Assembly (NCBI RefSeq): GCF_022539505.1
Contig: NC_061508.1
Coordinates: 60,583,754-60,647,753 of the forward strand
Length of the DNA: 64,000 nucleotides
Direction of reading: 5' to 3'
From: Lolium rigidum
Taxonomy: Eukaryota > Streptophyta > Magnoliopsida > Poales > Poaceae
Position 1 is the stretch's first letter; each line of letters starts with the position of its first letter. The notes under the pieces are model-generated. The model was given only the letters and a program-made list of their open reading frames with translations. It made no database searches and was not told where the DNA came from. Position numbers and translations under genes: made by a program. Below, piece after piece: positions 33,379-44,800 of this stretch.

Positions 33379-35192
33379 CGCCGTCGATCCCGAGATGTGA
33401 TGCAATGCAGCAAGGCCCTCTCTGTACAGGCAAACGGTACTTGGTCTGAGCTCGATTTTGAGCACGCAACGCTGTCTCTAACTTGTTCCTTTCCTGTCCT
33501 GCCAACGAAGCTGTCATCCTTCTCTGCATGTGGTTCTTCTCTAGATGTGGCTGAACGAACTGACCAAGTGTCACTTTGGCAGCCACGGGTCATGCGCATT
33601 TCGCGCGAAATTGGGGCTTGGGAAAATTGATTTTTTTTTAGCATGTTGGTAAATGTATAAAATGTGTGTGAACTTCCATACTATATGTTCCATAACCTCT
33701 TCAGTCTATGCAACACAAATCTTAGTAATATGCTTCCAGTTTACTCTGGAACAAAATCCACCAAACTAATCAGTAGCTGAAACTTTCACTGTCAGTGAGC
33801 AGCAGCAATAACAGGGTGTCCAGCTCTACGGACTACGGGTAACCATGCACATCATATGGTCCTCATCTTGGGCAAACGTGCACGAGTAGGCGTGGTTCAG
33901 TACACACCGTCTTTGTACCGTATATGGATGGTCCAGTTCTGCCTGCTCACGTCGTCCTCTTGGACCTCTTCTGATGGCCCTTCTCCGTCACATGTTCAGA
34001 TGTACGCCGTTCCAGAGTAAACCTGAAGAGCAGGTTTGGGTTTATGTGGAATTTGGGTCACCACAGAAGTTACTGAAATCTTGGTTACAATGCGGGCAAA
34101 GTTTCGATTCCTTCCAATTTCAGTTTGACTGGACTCACCAGTATTTGCCGAAGTTATACAAAGAACAATTGAATTATGTTTGAACCTGGGCCGAAGTCAA
34201 GGATCATTTATTTATTTATGCCTGAAAAGGGTCACTGAAATCACCCAAATTCACAAAATGCTTCTCCCTGGTACTGAGATTAGGCTACTGGGCGTACCTC
34301 TGCACGTTTCTTCTCTCTTTCATTGCAGATGGGGTACACGAGTGCGTACTTACACACCAAAATTAGTGCTTGTCTCCTGCCCTTTTTCAGATTCCATTAG
34401 AGAAGAAAAAGAGCATTTCAAGAGGAACATGTAGGCCTCCGCTCTAATTAATCTTTCCAGAAAGAATGTCGAGACACCTCCCAGCTTGAAGTCCACGACA
34501 CACCTGATTAGATAGATACGGGCGCAATTGTGCAAAGATTTTTGCTTCTGGTTCTTCCCCAAGTTCCTTCGTTTCGCAGCATGTCCTGGCCCAGATTCAT
34601 AAAATCACAAGCCTAAATAAAGAAGAAACTGTTGTTGCTACTTTTTTTTTTCAACAGAATATAGAGAGAAACCACATGCCTAATTTGTTTTCAATTATTT
34701 GTTTCTCGAGTTTTTTTTACCTGACAGCAAGCAGGACCTCAGTATACAGCAATGAACAAATGATGAACTCATGACCAGACAGTTACAGCGAGTAGGTTGG
34801 TGTTCCTGTACCGTGACTTCACCTTCACACAAGTATCATACGGACCTACGGCTGAGGTTAGTTGGTTGGGCCCCCAACAGCACTGCAGGGCGCAGCAGCT
34901 TCCATCGTCAGGACAGTTTCATGGATACTTAATCGACAGCAGAAAGGGGGAAGAAGCGTAAAGCTTTTCCTGTTATTTTACTCGGCGATAGGTACGTTCA
35001 CTCGATGATGGCCTCACAATCGCAAACCCTGAAATGCATAATGAGCCACTGCATGATCACCAACTCTTAACTGTAGCCCATGATCGCATTCTCCAATTTG
35101 ATCTCTTGCACACTCTCACCCAACCCACTGATCCGTCCCATCATTCCATTATCATATATATTTTCTCCCTCATTGATTCTGTTAAGCTGTTA
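33379..35192. other. Downstream region of the NDB1-like gene
   Basis: It includes the probable 3' UTR. I find no ORF with coding character, no RNA gene and no clear repeat; only short A/T tracts. Confidence 0.5.
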
Positions 35193-35199
35193 TGCCAAT

Positions 35200-35695
35200 T
35201 AAGGTGTCAAGTGGGATCCCTCCTAAGTATCACACACCACAAGTGAGATTTAGGAGGGATCCCACTTGGGGAGAGGATTTTCTATCGGAATCGGTAACTA
35301 CCTGTCATCATGTGACCGTAGTGTCATCGCGATTCATGCTATTTTCTCTCCAATGTGTTGCCTATTTTACTATGATATGTTATACCTATGATATTTGTTA
35401 GATATAAATAATTTTTTTGTCATTTTAACCATATTATACATATATTTCGTGCATATTTGAATTGTCATGGTTATATTTTTTGTTTAAGGTATCGCGAATC
35501 ATGTTTTATATAAAGAAATTACGAAATTTTACCTATATTTGTTTTTAAGATTTTAGAGATATATCATATGGAGTTGATACACACTAGATATGGAAGGGAG
35601 ATCTAGCACGAATCGCAAAGAGGTGAACAGTAGATTCGTATTCGGTAGTTACCGGTTCCGTTAGAAAAGACTTTGCGATCCCACTTGACACCCTA
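35200..35695. mobile_element. hAT-like MITE (about 496 bp)
   Basis: The terminal inverted repeats are TAAGGTGTCAAGTGGGATC and, inverted from the right end, TAGGGTGTCAAGTGGGATC. Flanks are ATGCCAAT (35192-35199) and GTGCCAAT (35696-35703), an 8-bp duplication with one mismatch. Both the TIR start and the 8-bp duplication fit the hAT superfamily. The interior is very AT-rich and non-coding. The left end is itself a hairpin (35206-35270) with 18-bp arms. Confidence 0.82.
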
Positions 35696-35703
35696 GTGCC
35701 AAT

Positions 35704-36135
35704 GCTATGCAGTCAAAATTAAATTACTAGAATGAGACTGTATCAAGAAAAGATGGAGACAAGGTGAGTGAATTTCAGAGAGTAGGCAGCAAGAATCTAA
35801 TGGAAGAAACCAAAAGGAGGCAGCAAGGCAGGGCTAACAAGAAGACAGATCAGAAACGGGTAAGGACAGGTGCAGCAAGCACCAACCAGCAACCAGGCTA
35901 CCCATCTACTCATCCACCCCTCAGGCACACACGGGAGACTTCTACCAGTAGAGGTACAAAACAAACACATTTGTCACGTATCTGCACCAACACCTCCATT
36001 AATAGTTGAGTTCTTCAATTCCCCAAACTCAGCCTCACACCAACATCGTTATCAGTTGCAACTACCAAGAAACTCACCAAAGATGCATGCTGCAGCATAG
36101 GTAGCACACGACGGTTGTGCAGTTGGTTTGCTGCC
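35704..36135. other. Upstream region of the ARM-repeat gene
   Basis: Between the MITE and the start codon. No TATA box stands out. Confidence 0.4.
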
Positions 36136-37899
36136 ATGGTTGCAGAGATGGGAGAAGCACCAGCAGCAACGGTGGAGGCAGGAGGCGGCCATGGCGAGGC
36201 ACTGAAGGTGCTCGAGTCGCTGGCATCGTCTTCCCTGGCCTGCTCCGTCCCACAGTTCCCGACCAAGTGGAACGCCGTCAAGGACAAGCTCCAGCAGCTC
36301 AGCTCCGGCCTGAATTTGCTGCGCAATGACGGCGACGGCGAGGAGGAGGGGGGAGAGCACCATGTGCTGGTTCAGTTTCTGCAATCTGCCTCTGCCACCG
36401 TGAGGAGCATCCTGGCCGTTGCCTCGCAGTGCAGGGACGGCACGTACAAGGGCGGGAGGCTCCGTCTGCGGAGCGACATGGACAGCCTGAGCGCCAAGCT
36501 GGACGCCCACGTGAGGCAGCTCAAGGAGATGGCCTCCTCCTCCTCTGGCGCGCCGGCGCCGTCGCAGGCTATCGTCGCGGTGAGGCCCGGCGCCGACGCC
36601 GGCGTGAGCGAGAAGAGGTTCTTCCTCAAGGACCTCTTCTCCCGGATAAGGGTCGGCGGCCCCGTGCAGCGAGCCCAGGCGCTGTCCACCATCTGCGAGC
36701 TCATGGCAGAGGACGAGGCCTGCGTGCGCGTCGTCGCTCTCGACATCGACGACGGCGTCGCCATGCTCGCCGGCTTCCTCGAGTCCCAAGACCCACGCAT
36801 CCAGGAAGAAGCCACCGGCGCCGTCGCCGTCGTCGCGAGCTCAGACTCCTACCGGGGAATGCTGGTGAAGGCCGGCGTGGTCGCGCCGCTCGTGCAGCTG
36901 CTGGAGAACGCGGCCGCGGTGGCCACGGCGCGCGCCAGGGAGAGCGCGGCGCAGGCGCTGCGTGAGCTGACGGAGAACTCGGACAACGTGTGGGCCGTGT
37001 GCGCGCACGGCGGCGTCACCACGCTGCTGCGCGCCGTGGCCGACGCCGGCAGCGGCGGCAGGCTGCTCGGGTCGTCCTTCGCGGTGCTCAGGAACCTGAG
37101 CAGGGTGGAGGAGGTGAAGGTGTTCATGGTGGAGCAAGGCGTGGTCACCGAGCTGGTGAAGCTCTCGCAGAAGATGGAGGAGGTCCGGAAGCTCGGCGCC
37201 GTCGAGCTGCTCCACTCCATGGCCCTCGACGACGCCGACGTCCGGGAGGAGGCGATCGGCATGGGGGTGATCCAGTCGCTCCTACAGCTGATATACCCTG
37301 ACCTGCCTTACTCTTACAAGGCCAGGGAGGTCGCCCTTGCAGCCATCTGGTTCTTCTGCTTCTCTTCCGCCAGCTCCATTGACGACCTCACCAGCTCAGA
37401 CGTCCTCGGGTGGCTCCTCTTCTACCTCAACAATGGCGATTACGCCGTTCTCGAGTGCACGCTCAAGATCCTGAGGCATCTCTCCGAGGTTTCTGAAGAG
37501 TACAGCAGGATGATGGGCAGAGCAGGGTATTTCAGTGCCCTGGCAAGCTTGCTCGGCGCGAAATCTTTCCGGGTTCGCGAGATGGCGGCGCAGGTGCTCT
37601 CCAGCCTGCTGTCGAGCCATCCGAACCGCGTCATCTTCATCCAGGACGGCGACAATCTGGACAGGCTGCTCCAGCTGCTGGATCCTTCCGAGGGCAAGCT
37701 GATGGCGAAGGGCCTGATCCTCTCTGCTATCGTGTCCTTGGCAGAGACCACCAGCGGGAGGAAGAAGATCGTGTCGTCGGAGCATTTCAGTACCCTGAAA
37801 GAGCTGGCCGATTCCGGGGACTATGATGCGAAGAAGGTCGTCAAGAAGATTGCCAATAACAGACTGCAGTCAATGTTCAGCAAGATATGGAGTGCCTAA
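36136..37899 (+). CDS. ARM-repeat superfamily protein, single exon (587 aa)
   Basis: The ATG at 36136 has a good plant context (GCCATGG); an upstream in-frame TTG is not a likely start. The N-terminal 140 residues are helical, with a Trp-Asn-Ala-Val-Lys motif and an Arg-Ser-Asp-Met-Asp motif, followed by an Ala/Ser/Pro linker. From about residue 160 to 560 come armadillo-type helical repeats, for example GVVAPLVQLLEN, GVVTELVKLSQK and GYFSALASLL. The C-terminus is basic. There is no U-box, kinase or membrane segment. Such proteins are protein-binding scaffolds. It resembles the plant ARM family without U-box; the exact role is unknown. Codon use is strongly GC-rich at third positions, usual for grass genes. 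Confidence 0.9.
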   Translation: MVAEMGEAPAATVEAGGGHGEALKVLESLASSSLACSVPQFPTKWNAVKDKLQQLSSGLNLLRNDGDGEEEGGEHHVLVQFLQSASATVRSILAVASQCRDGTYKGGRLRLRSDMDSLSAKLDAHVRQLKEMASSSSGAPAPSQAIVAVRPGADAGVSEKRFFLKDLFSRIRVGGPVQRAQALSTICELMAEDEACVRVVALDIDDGVAMLAGFLESQDPRIQEEATGAVAVVASSDSYRGMLVKAGVVAPLVQLLENAAAVATARARESAAQALRELTENSDNVWAVCAHGGVTTLLRAVADAGSGGRLLGSSFAVLRNLSRVEEVKVFMVEQGVVTELVKLSQKMEEVRKLGAVELLHSMALDDADVREEAIGMGVIQSLLQLIYPDLPYSYKAREVALAAIWFFCFSSASSIDDLTSSDVLGWLLFYLNNGDYAVLECTLKILRHLSEVSEEYSRMMGRAGYFSALASLLGAKSFRVREMAAQVLSSLLSSHPNRVIFIQDGDNLDRLLQLLDPSEGKLMAKGLILSAIVSLAETTSGRKKIVSSEHFSTLKELADSGDYDAKKVVKKIANNRLQSMFSKIWSA

Positions 37900-38693
37900 G
37901 TTATTTTCTGGCCACCCCAGATGGCTTTACTAAACACCCCCTTTGATTTAGCTTTAGTGGATTTGATTTGATGTCCATAGTCCATCCTTTTCTTGTCATA
38001 TCTATATCCATCATTGTGATTCCTTGTGTTGTACATTGCAACTTTAGTGAAATTCAAGTTTTGTCGTCAGACTTGTGTGATGATCAACCCCTGCAGTTTA
38101 CATTCACCCAGTAATTCATTTCGGATACACCAAATCAGAATGTGCCCATAATTCATAAATTTCATCAACTGTTGGCGAAAAACCAACTCCACATACGGTT
38201 TCCCAGAGCAATTCATTATTTTGCATTTATGATCATTTTAAGTTCCTCCTGTCAAGCAAACACTCAACCAAGAATTCTCAAACCAGCAAAGGGCAACACT
38301 TCTGTCAGACAGCATCTACGCTGAACCGTCAACTCTGACAAGTCCAGTAAATCTCTTGTACTACACCGCAAATATATCCAAACACAGCCTTGAGGCATCT
38401 CACCAGTTTGTCAAAGACTGCCAGGAGCAAGTAGGATAGCAAGCAGACAAACCAACAAATTATCCCATTACTGTTTACTTCATCACTGCATAACGCCATA
38501 CAAAAACTCAACAACATGTTGTGACAACCAAAATACAAAAACATGTTGTCCTATTCCCTTACAGATTCTTTAATTATCTTCCCCTCCCCAATTTTAGCGC
38601 CCCGTGATACTTCAGGATGAGCACGTGAATCTCCAGCAATGGCTGTTTGCGGTTCAGATTAATCAGCTTAGCTTGCATGGTCAGGTAATTTTG
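37900..38693. other. 3' flank of the ARM-repeat gene
   Basis: Probable 3' UTR and intergenic DNA. Nothing else is recognised. Confidence 0.5.
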
Positions 38694-39165
38694 CAAGTAT
38701 ACAATGGCACGGAGATGCTGAATTTGCAGGGGATTCAGATTCATGCTGACCAAGTCATCTTTTGGTTATTGTTAATGAGAACACTTGTGCTACTGAACAA
38801 CCTTCATTTTATTACTGCTGTTCTTATTTATGGATGGCCTGGAGACTGAAGTACCGAAGATACATTTTCTGGCAGAAAACAGGCCTGCTGAAGTGAATTT
38901 GTGTGAGCAATCACTGAACAAGAGATGCTACTGATGACTGATCAGCTATTTGCGATATAAAGGGCAAACATTTCAGCGAGTTTTTGAACAGATCATGTCC
39001 TCTTGCATTTCTAAACAGAAGGTTTCAGCACCACACCGCGACATTACTTACTCAAAACTGAACACACTTACAGGTAAAACTCAAAACAAGAGCACCAATA
39101 TAAAGGTCTTCACACTCTAGCATGACCTTAACAGAAGAAATGGCAAATACGAAGCATGAGATATT
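38694..39165. repeat. Diverged direct duplication, copy 1
   Basis: It starts CAAGTATACAATGGC and ends GAAGCATGAGATAT. Copy 2 is 39359-39850, about 665 bp away. Shared landmarks include ACACTTGTGCTACTGAACAAC, ACAGGTAAAACTCAAAACA and ATAAAGGTCTTCACACTCTA. Neither copy codes. Confidence 0.85.
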
Positions 39166-39178
39166 ACCCATTCTAAAT

Positions 39179-39250
39179 ATACCGGGAGCGATGACACTCT
39201 GCCGCTGGTGGCTCATTTCCCCCCTCCCGTTCTCTCCTCCCCCTTCTCTT
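39179..39250. repeat. Dispersed 70-bp repeat, copy 1
   Basis: It begins ATACCGGGAGCGATG and continues through GGTGGCTCATTT and a CT-rich tail. Copy 2 is at 49229-49303. Confidence 0.7.
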
Positions 39251-39358
39251 GAGCCAAAGTGATCGATGGATGTGAGTGTGAATTACTATGGATCAATGCA
39301 TAGTCAGTGGCTTTCCCTAGAGGCACAGAGATCAATGGATGTTCGGTGTCTAAAAAAC

Positions 39359-39850
39359 CAAGTACGCAATGGCTTGGACATAATGAATTTGCAGATAATT
39401 AGGATTCATGCTTAGTCACTCCATCTCTTGGTTGTTGTTAATGAGCACACTTGTGCTACTGAACAACTTCCATTCCTATAACTATTGTCGTTATTTATGT
39501 TGCCAGCTATGCCTATTAGGCCCTGATGGCATGAACTGCAGGAGTAGTATGCATCAGTACTGAAATTACAGTTTCTAGCAGAAAAACAAGCCTGCGGAAG
39601 TGGATTCGTGTGAACAATTGCTAAACAAGAAATGCTACTGATCAGCTATTTGCATAGTACAAAGGCAACATTTCAGCAAGATTTGGAGCAGCATATTATC
39701 CTCTTGCATTTCCAAACAAAAGGTTTGAGTACCACACCATGACACTACTTACTCAAAACAGAGCACACTTACAGGTAAAACTCAAAACAAGAGCACCCAT
39801 ATAAAGGTCTTCACACTCTAAACGAATGGCAAACACGAAGCATGAGATAT
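39359..39850. repeat. Diverged direct duplication, copy 2
   Basis: Partner of 38694-39165 with scattered substitutions and small indels. It ends about 80 bp beyond the stop codon of the next gene and so may be part of its 3' UTR. Confidence 0.85.
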
Positions 39851-39933
39851 GAATGTAACAGTAGCACTATCTATCTAACACACCGCAAAAAGCCTCACCC
39901 GAAATGCTCAAGTTAAGCAGGCACTCTGAAGAA

Positions 39934-41367
39934 TCATGAAGAAGGGCTGGACAGAACCATGCACTGCTCCTCATTGCCCAAGGCTTCCTCTGCCGCTGCT
40001 GCCTCCTCCGGTTCTTCGGCTTCGAGGACCCGGGCCTGGTAGGACGAGATGGAACCGCCGTCGCCGGCCGCAGCCGTGAAGAACGACCGCTTGCCGACCA
40101 GATCGGCGGCCCGCTTCGCGCACCCGGAGTCGCGAGGCGTCTCGTCGGGCGGCGGCATGGTCCTGATCCTCGGGAGCAATTCGGCAACCTTGTCTAGTGA
40201 TTCAGGTGACTGCTCATCGTCCAAAGGCTCGGTGGTGGTAGCCGTTGCTGTGGTCTGGGTTGCGTCCGCCGCCGGCAGTGATCCCGGGAGGGAGTCCTTG
40301 CGGCGCCGCTCCTGCGTTCCAGCTGAAGCGCCAGGCATGAGGCTGTAGCGGCTGGGGATGACCCTGACCTTGGAGCTCCCGGACGGCCTCCTGCAGGTGG
40401 ACGCGCCGCTGATGGGGTTCGTCGCGCCACCCTTGGGCGTGAGCTCGGTGGTAGCCTTGCTAGCCCCAAACGGCCTGGTGTTGGCGGTGAGCCTGGCGAC
40501 GGACTGCCGCCTCGACCTGGGGCTCATGCTGGAGCTCCTGGCCTTGGCCCTGCTCGGCGCCGCCGCCGCCGCCGCTCCGCCCTGCGGCTGCCTGGCGTTG
40601 CTCGACGGCCACAGCCTGGCGGGCGCCGCGGCCTGCCTGGACGGCTGCCCGCCGGTTTCTTCTCGGATCGCGTTGAGCTTGCTGGGGAACGGCTTGGCTC
40701 GTGCCGCTGCGGTGGCGGGCTTGCCGCCGGTGATGCCGTGCTGGATCTCCATGGGGCCGAGGCTGACGCCCCTGCGGCGCTGCACGGGGGGCTCCTTGAT
40801 GGGCTTGAGGATCCGGCTGGCGGGGACGGGGACGGCGCCCTGTTGGCGTGCGGCGGGGAGCTTGGTGGTGGGGTTCGCGGCGGCGATGTCGAGCGGGCCG
40901 AGGCTGAGCCCCCTGCCCCTCGCCGCCGCCGGGACCTGCTGCTTGACGGCGGGCTTCAGCCTCTGGGGGGCGGCGAGCGGCGGCGGCTGGTTCTCGGGGG
41001 TAGGGTTTGCGGCGGAGGCGGAGGCGACGTCGAGGGGGCCGAGGCTGAGCCCCCTCGCTCGCGGCCGCGGCTGCGGCTGGGCCTTCGCAGGGACGGGGTC
41101 CCGCGGGCCGTCGAGCCCCCTGGAGACGCGGAGGTGGTGGAGGCGGGAGGAGAGGCGCAGGATCTCGGCCTCGATGTGCTCGATCTCGGCGTCGACGTCG
41201 GCGTGGTGGACGCGCTCGGGGCGGCGGTTCTCCTTGTCGGGCCTGGCGGCGGCGAGGCGGGCGGGGGTGGCGTGCGCGTGCCAGGCGGATGCGGAGGAGG
41301 AGGAGTCGTCGAAGGCGGCGTTGTTCCAGACGTGCACCAGCGGGATCAGCGGGTCCTCCTCCATCAT
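39934..41367 (-). CDS. Unknown plant protein with three-fold 47-residue repeat (477 aa)
   Basis: The start is the first of two Met codons at 41367; the stop is at 39934. The N-terminus begins MMEEDPLIPLVHVWNNAAF. A short coiled coil follows at about residues 57-82 (DAEIEHIEAEILRL). Then GLSLGPLDV (106), GLSLGPLDI (153) and GVSLGPMEI (200) recur at exactly 47-residue steps, with basic LKP-containing linkers. The rest is Ala/Arg/Ser/Pro-rich and acidic near the C-terminus. It has no membrane segment and looks largely disordered, perhaps a nuclear or cytoskeletal adaptor; I do not recognise the family. The frame is open upstream of the Met, but a 5' UTR intron is predicted at 41427-41511. Confidence 0.82.
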   Translation of the reverse strand: MMEEDPLIPLVHVWNNAAFDDSSSSASAWHAHATPARLAAARPDKENRRPERVHHADVDAEIEHIEAEILRLSSRLHHLRVSRGLDGPRDPVPAKAQPQPRPRARGLSLGPLDVASASAANPTPENQPPPLAAPQRLKPAVKQQVPAAARGRGLSLGPLDIAAANPTTKLPAARQQGAVPVPASRILKPIKEPPVQRRRGVSLGPMEIQHGITGGKPATAAARAKPFPSKLNAIREETGGQPSRQAAAPARLWPSSNARQPQGGAAAAAAPSRAKARSSSMSPRSRRQSVARLTANTRPFGASKATTELTPKGGATNPISGASTCRRPSGSSKVRVIPSRYSLMPGASAGTQERRRKDSLPGSLPAADATQTTATATTTEPLDDEQSPESLDKVAELLPRIRTMPPPDETPRDSGCAKRAADLVGKRSFFTAAAGDGGSISSYQARVLEAEEPEEAAAAEEALGNEEQCMVLSSPSS

Positions 41368-41426
41368 CGCCGCCGCCGCCGCCGCCGTCGGAGAAACGAA
41401 ACCCCCTTCGCCTTCGCCTTGTTCGT

Positions 41427-41511
41427 CTGCGGAATCGGAGAAGTTAGAGGCAAGCGATTCGATCGGAATTGGGGGAGAGAGGTGGGCGGAGCAGATCGGC
41501 GGGGTACCTAC
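41427..41511 (-). other. Predicted 5' UTR intron of the repeat-bearing gene
   Basis: On the minus strand CCAG/GTAGGTAC (donor at 41511) and TTCCGCAG (acceptor at 41427) bound 85 bp of pyrimidine-rich sequence, 60 bp before the start codon. Confidence 0.6.
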
Positions 41512-41793
41512 CTGGATGGTGGATCTCTGCGTGCGTGCGTGATTTGAGGCGCGATCGGGGCGGATCGATGGGATAATGTGGGGATTTCTCGTTCGAAATT
41601 TGTGGGTGGAGGACGCGAGCAGCGGAGGGGGAAGAGGGGGAGGAGAGGGTTTAAGAGGCAGGTCCGATCCGACCGTTGGGGCTCGGGAGCGGAGTGGACG
41701 TTGCGTTCCACCCAACTACGCTCCCTCTCCTTTTCAGCTCCCGTCGATACGATGATGACGACGCCAAAAGGCTGCTTTTATTTGGGGAAAAGG

Positions 41794-41805
41794 ATACTTT
41801 TTGAG
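41794..41805. repeat. LINE target-site duplication, left
   Basis: ATACTTTTTGAG, identical to 48979-48990. Confidence 0.92.
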
Positions 41806-41829
41806 TTTTTTTTTTTTGAACAAGGGTAA

Positions 41830-41842
41830 GGTGCTGAGCACC
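41830..41842. other. Hairpin at the LINE 3' end
   Basis: GGTGCT-G-AGCACC is a perfect inverted repeat 13 bases from the A tail. LINE reverse transcriptases often recognise a 3' stem-loop; that role is inference. Confidence 0.5.
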
Positions 41843-41854
41843 CTAATTCATTAC

Positions 41855-44800
41855 TCATAAGCATTGTACAGATACAAACTGCAAGCCTGTTGGAAGCAAC
41901 CTATTGATTGCAACAGAAACAAGACAAGATGATGATGCATGAGTAGGATTGTTGCAAGAGCAAATAGGTGAGACTGTAGCTAGAGTTTTTGCCTGATGCG
42001 CACAGTTGTGAGCAAGAACATTGAAGCTTCTTTTGATATGAAATATGCTTGGCCTGATTGTCTGGAGGGTTTCCTGAAATTGCACCGCCTGTCTTCTAAT
42101 TTCCCACAGCATATTCGGATCAGTGCCTCCATGCGCCTGTACTGCTTTTGCTAGTCCCAAGTTGTCTGTGAAGAAGTATGGATCCTGCAAAAGAAGAGAG
42201 GATGCAATATTGGCTGCAATGAGTAGTCCTTCTGCCTCAGCTTGAATGGCCGAGGAAACTAGAGCTGTCTTGGCTGAAACGAAAACATCTGTTATATGTT
42301 GATCTTGCTTCCATGTGATGTGAACTCCAATTCCTGCTTTGGTGGGTCGTCCATTTGTACTCCTTTTCCAAGCTGCATCAACAAAAATCTTTGGGCCAGA
42401 ATATAAAAGCTCTTTAGGTGTTTCATGGATTTTGGGAAGAATCAGTGGAGCAGTTTGAATTTGTAGGCTATTAAGCAGAGCATTAGTTCTAATGATTGTT
42501 TGGCTAGGCTGAGCATCAACATTGTTAAACAATTTCTCATTTCTCATTTTCCAAAGGCACCAAAGAAAAGTAAAGATGTTTGGAATTGTAACCTGAGGGT
42601 GATCTAGTGCTAGGAGTTGTAAAACAATGGTATGAAAGTTCTCAGAATTTTGAGTTATTAAGTCCATTCTAAGATACCAAGGTGATTGAAACCAAGCCGC
42701 TCTAGCAAAAGTACAAGTGAAAAATAGATGAATATCATTTTCTTGAAGACCACACCTGCAACAAATATTTGAGATATGTCTTGAGTACCTATATGCTCTT
42801 TGTCCTGTAGGAATTGCTCTTCTTATTATTCTCCAAGCAAAAGTCTTGATTCTTGGCAACAACTCTTTATTCTGCCACACTTTGTTTAGCAAGTTTAGTG
42901 CTGCATCATCTGGTGGAATCGGTTTGGGAGAACCTGCATCAAAAAGGGCCTGCAGACAGGTTTTGTAAGCAGATTTTGTATTACATTTTCCATTTGGAGT
43001 GAGCTTCCAATAGAGGATGTCAGGTTCATCAAAGGGAATAATTTTAACCTCTTTGATTGCATCTGCAGTAGGTCTTTGAAAGAGAGTGTCTATGAGCTGA
43101 ATATTCCAGTTTTTTGTTTGAGGCATCCAGAGATCATGAACTTTTGCTGGGTAAATGAAATGGGGATCTTGGATAATGAGGTCATCATATATATTCTTCC
43201 AAGAGCTACACCAGGGAGAACTCCAGATGGAAACATTCCCCTGAGAGATTTGATAGGAAGAGTTTTGCTGCAACAGAGGAAGAATTTTGATAGCTGAAGT
43301 CCAAAAAGCTGATTTAGGTATATTTGCCTTGGCTCTCCAAATAGATGTGTCATTGAAATACTTGGATTTGAGGATCTGATAAAGCTGGATGTAGGGGTTT
43401 TCTGCTATTCTCCAAATAGATGTGAGAATGAGAGCATGATTCACTGCATTGAGGTTTCTGATTCCTAAGCCACCATCCTTGATAGGGGCACAAATATTTT
43501 TCCAAGCTGCTAGGCATAAGGGCTTATGTTCAGGATCAGAGTTAACTCCAGAAATTCCTTATAATAGAAGTGATTTTTGCATGAAATTTCTTTGAGAAGA
43601 TGATATTGGACATGTAATAAACAGGGATGGAAGAGAAAACCGACTTTATGAGTTCTAGCCTGGCAGCATGGGATAAAGATTTTGCTTTATATGTTGAAAG
43701 CTTAGATTTGAATTTAGCTAGAACAAAATTATAAGCCTCGGATCTGTTTTTTGCTGGAAGGATGAGAGGATGTCCTAAGTGGATAAAGCTTGCATCAATA
43801 TCAGGCACAGGGAAAATAGTTTTCAGTTGGGTTTGAATATTATTGTCTACAGCTTTGCTAAAGATAATACCTGACTTTGCCCAATTTGGAATCTGACCAG
43901 ACTGTTGGCAGAAATTTTGGACAATGTGTTTTATTGTAAGCCCTTCCTGTTCAGTTGCCATGCCACAAATTAATAAATCATCTGCAAATAAAAGAGAGTG
44001 GATGGGAGGGCAATCTGGTCCCAGGGTTATGCCATTTAAATTTGCTTGAGCAAGACTATGCTGAAGTTGAATGGACAATTCATTAATAGCTAGCACAAAC
44101 AAGTAAGGAGAGATGGGATAACCCTGCCTTACTCCTCTGGAGCTGATGAAATTTTCATAAGACTGCCCATTGATAATAACAGAAAACGAAGGGGTGGAGA
44201 TGCAATTGTGGATGAGGTTGATGAAATGACCATACAGACCTTTACGAGCAAGGGCTAACAGGATGAAACTCCATTCTAGTCTATCAAAGGCTTTTGCCAG
44301 ATCAATTTTTAGCATGAAAGCCTGATGATTCCAGGAAGAAAGTTGGAAAGAGTGAGTGATTTCCTGAGCTATAATTATGTTGTCACTAATTCTTCTTCCT
44401 TCAATGAAAGCTTGCTGAGAAGGATGTATGTGATCAGGTAAATGCTGCTTAAGCCTGTTAGCCAGACATTTTGTGATGATTTTGTAAATAACATTACAAA
44501 GACTGATAGGTCTGTAATCTGAAGGCACCTGAGAAATGAGTTTTTTTGGAATTAGAGCAATATGTGTTCTATTTGATTGGGGAGGAAGAACACCAGTGTG
44601 GAAGAAGTTGTGAACCAAAGCATACACATCATCTCCAATCCAATCCCAAGTGGCTAAGTAAAATTCGACATTAAAACCATCAGGTACAGGGGAAGCATTC
44701 CTTTTCATACCTTTGAGGACATCCAAAATTTCTTCCTTTGTAGGGATTGAATCAGTATAGTCATTTGTTTGAGGGGGAACAGTAGGAACTCTTTGATGAC

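Noticed and set aside
33379..35192. Small ORFs downstream of the NDB1-like gene
   Set aside because: Short, no coding bias, no recognisable motif and no start context.
36372..37301. Several long ORFs antisense to or out of frame with the ARM-repeat gene
   Set aside because: They are Arg/Ala/Gly-rich shadows caused by high GC at third positions; the plus-strand frame has clear ARM repeats.
40358..41547. Plus-strand ORFs of up to 394 codons opposite the unknown gene
   Set aside because: Leu/Ala/Gly-rich translation without domain structure. The minus strand has regular motif repeats, a good start and a 5' UTR intron.
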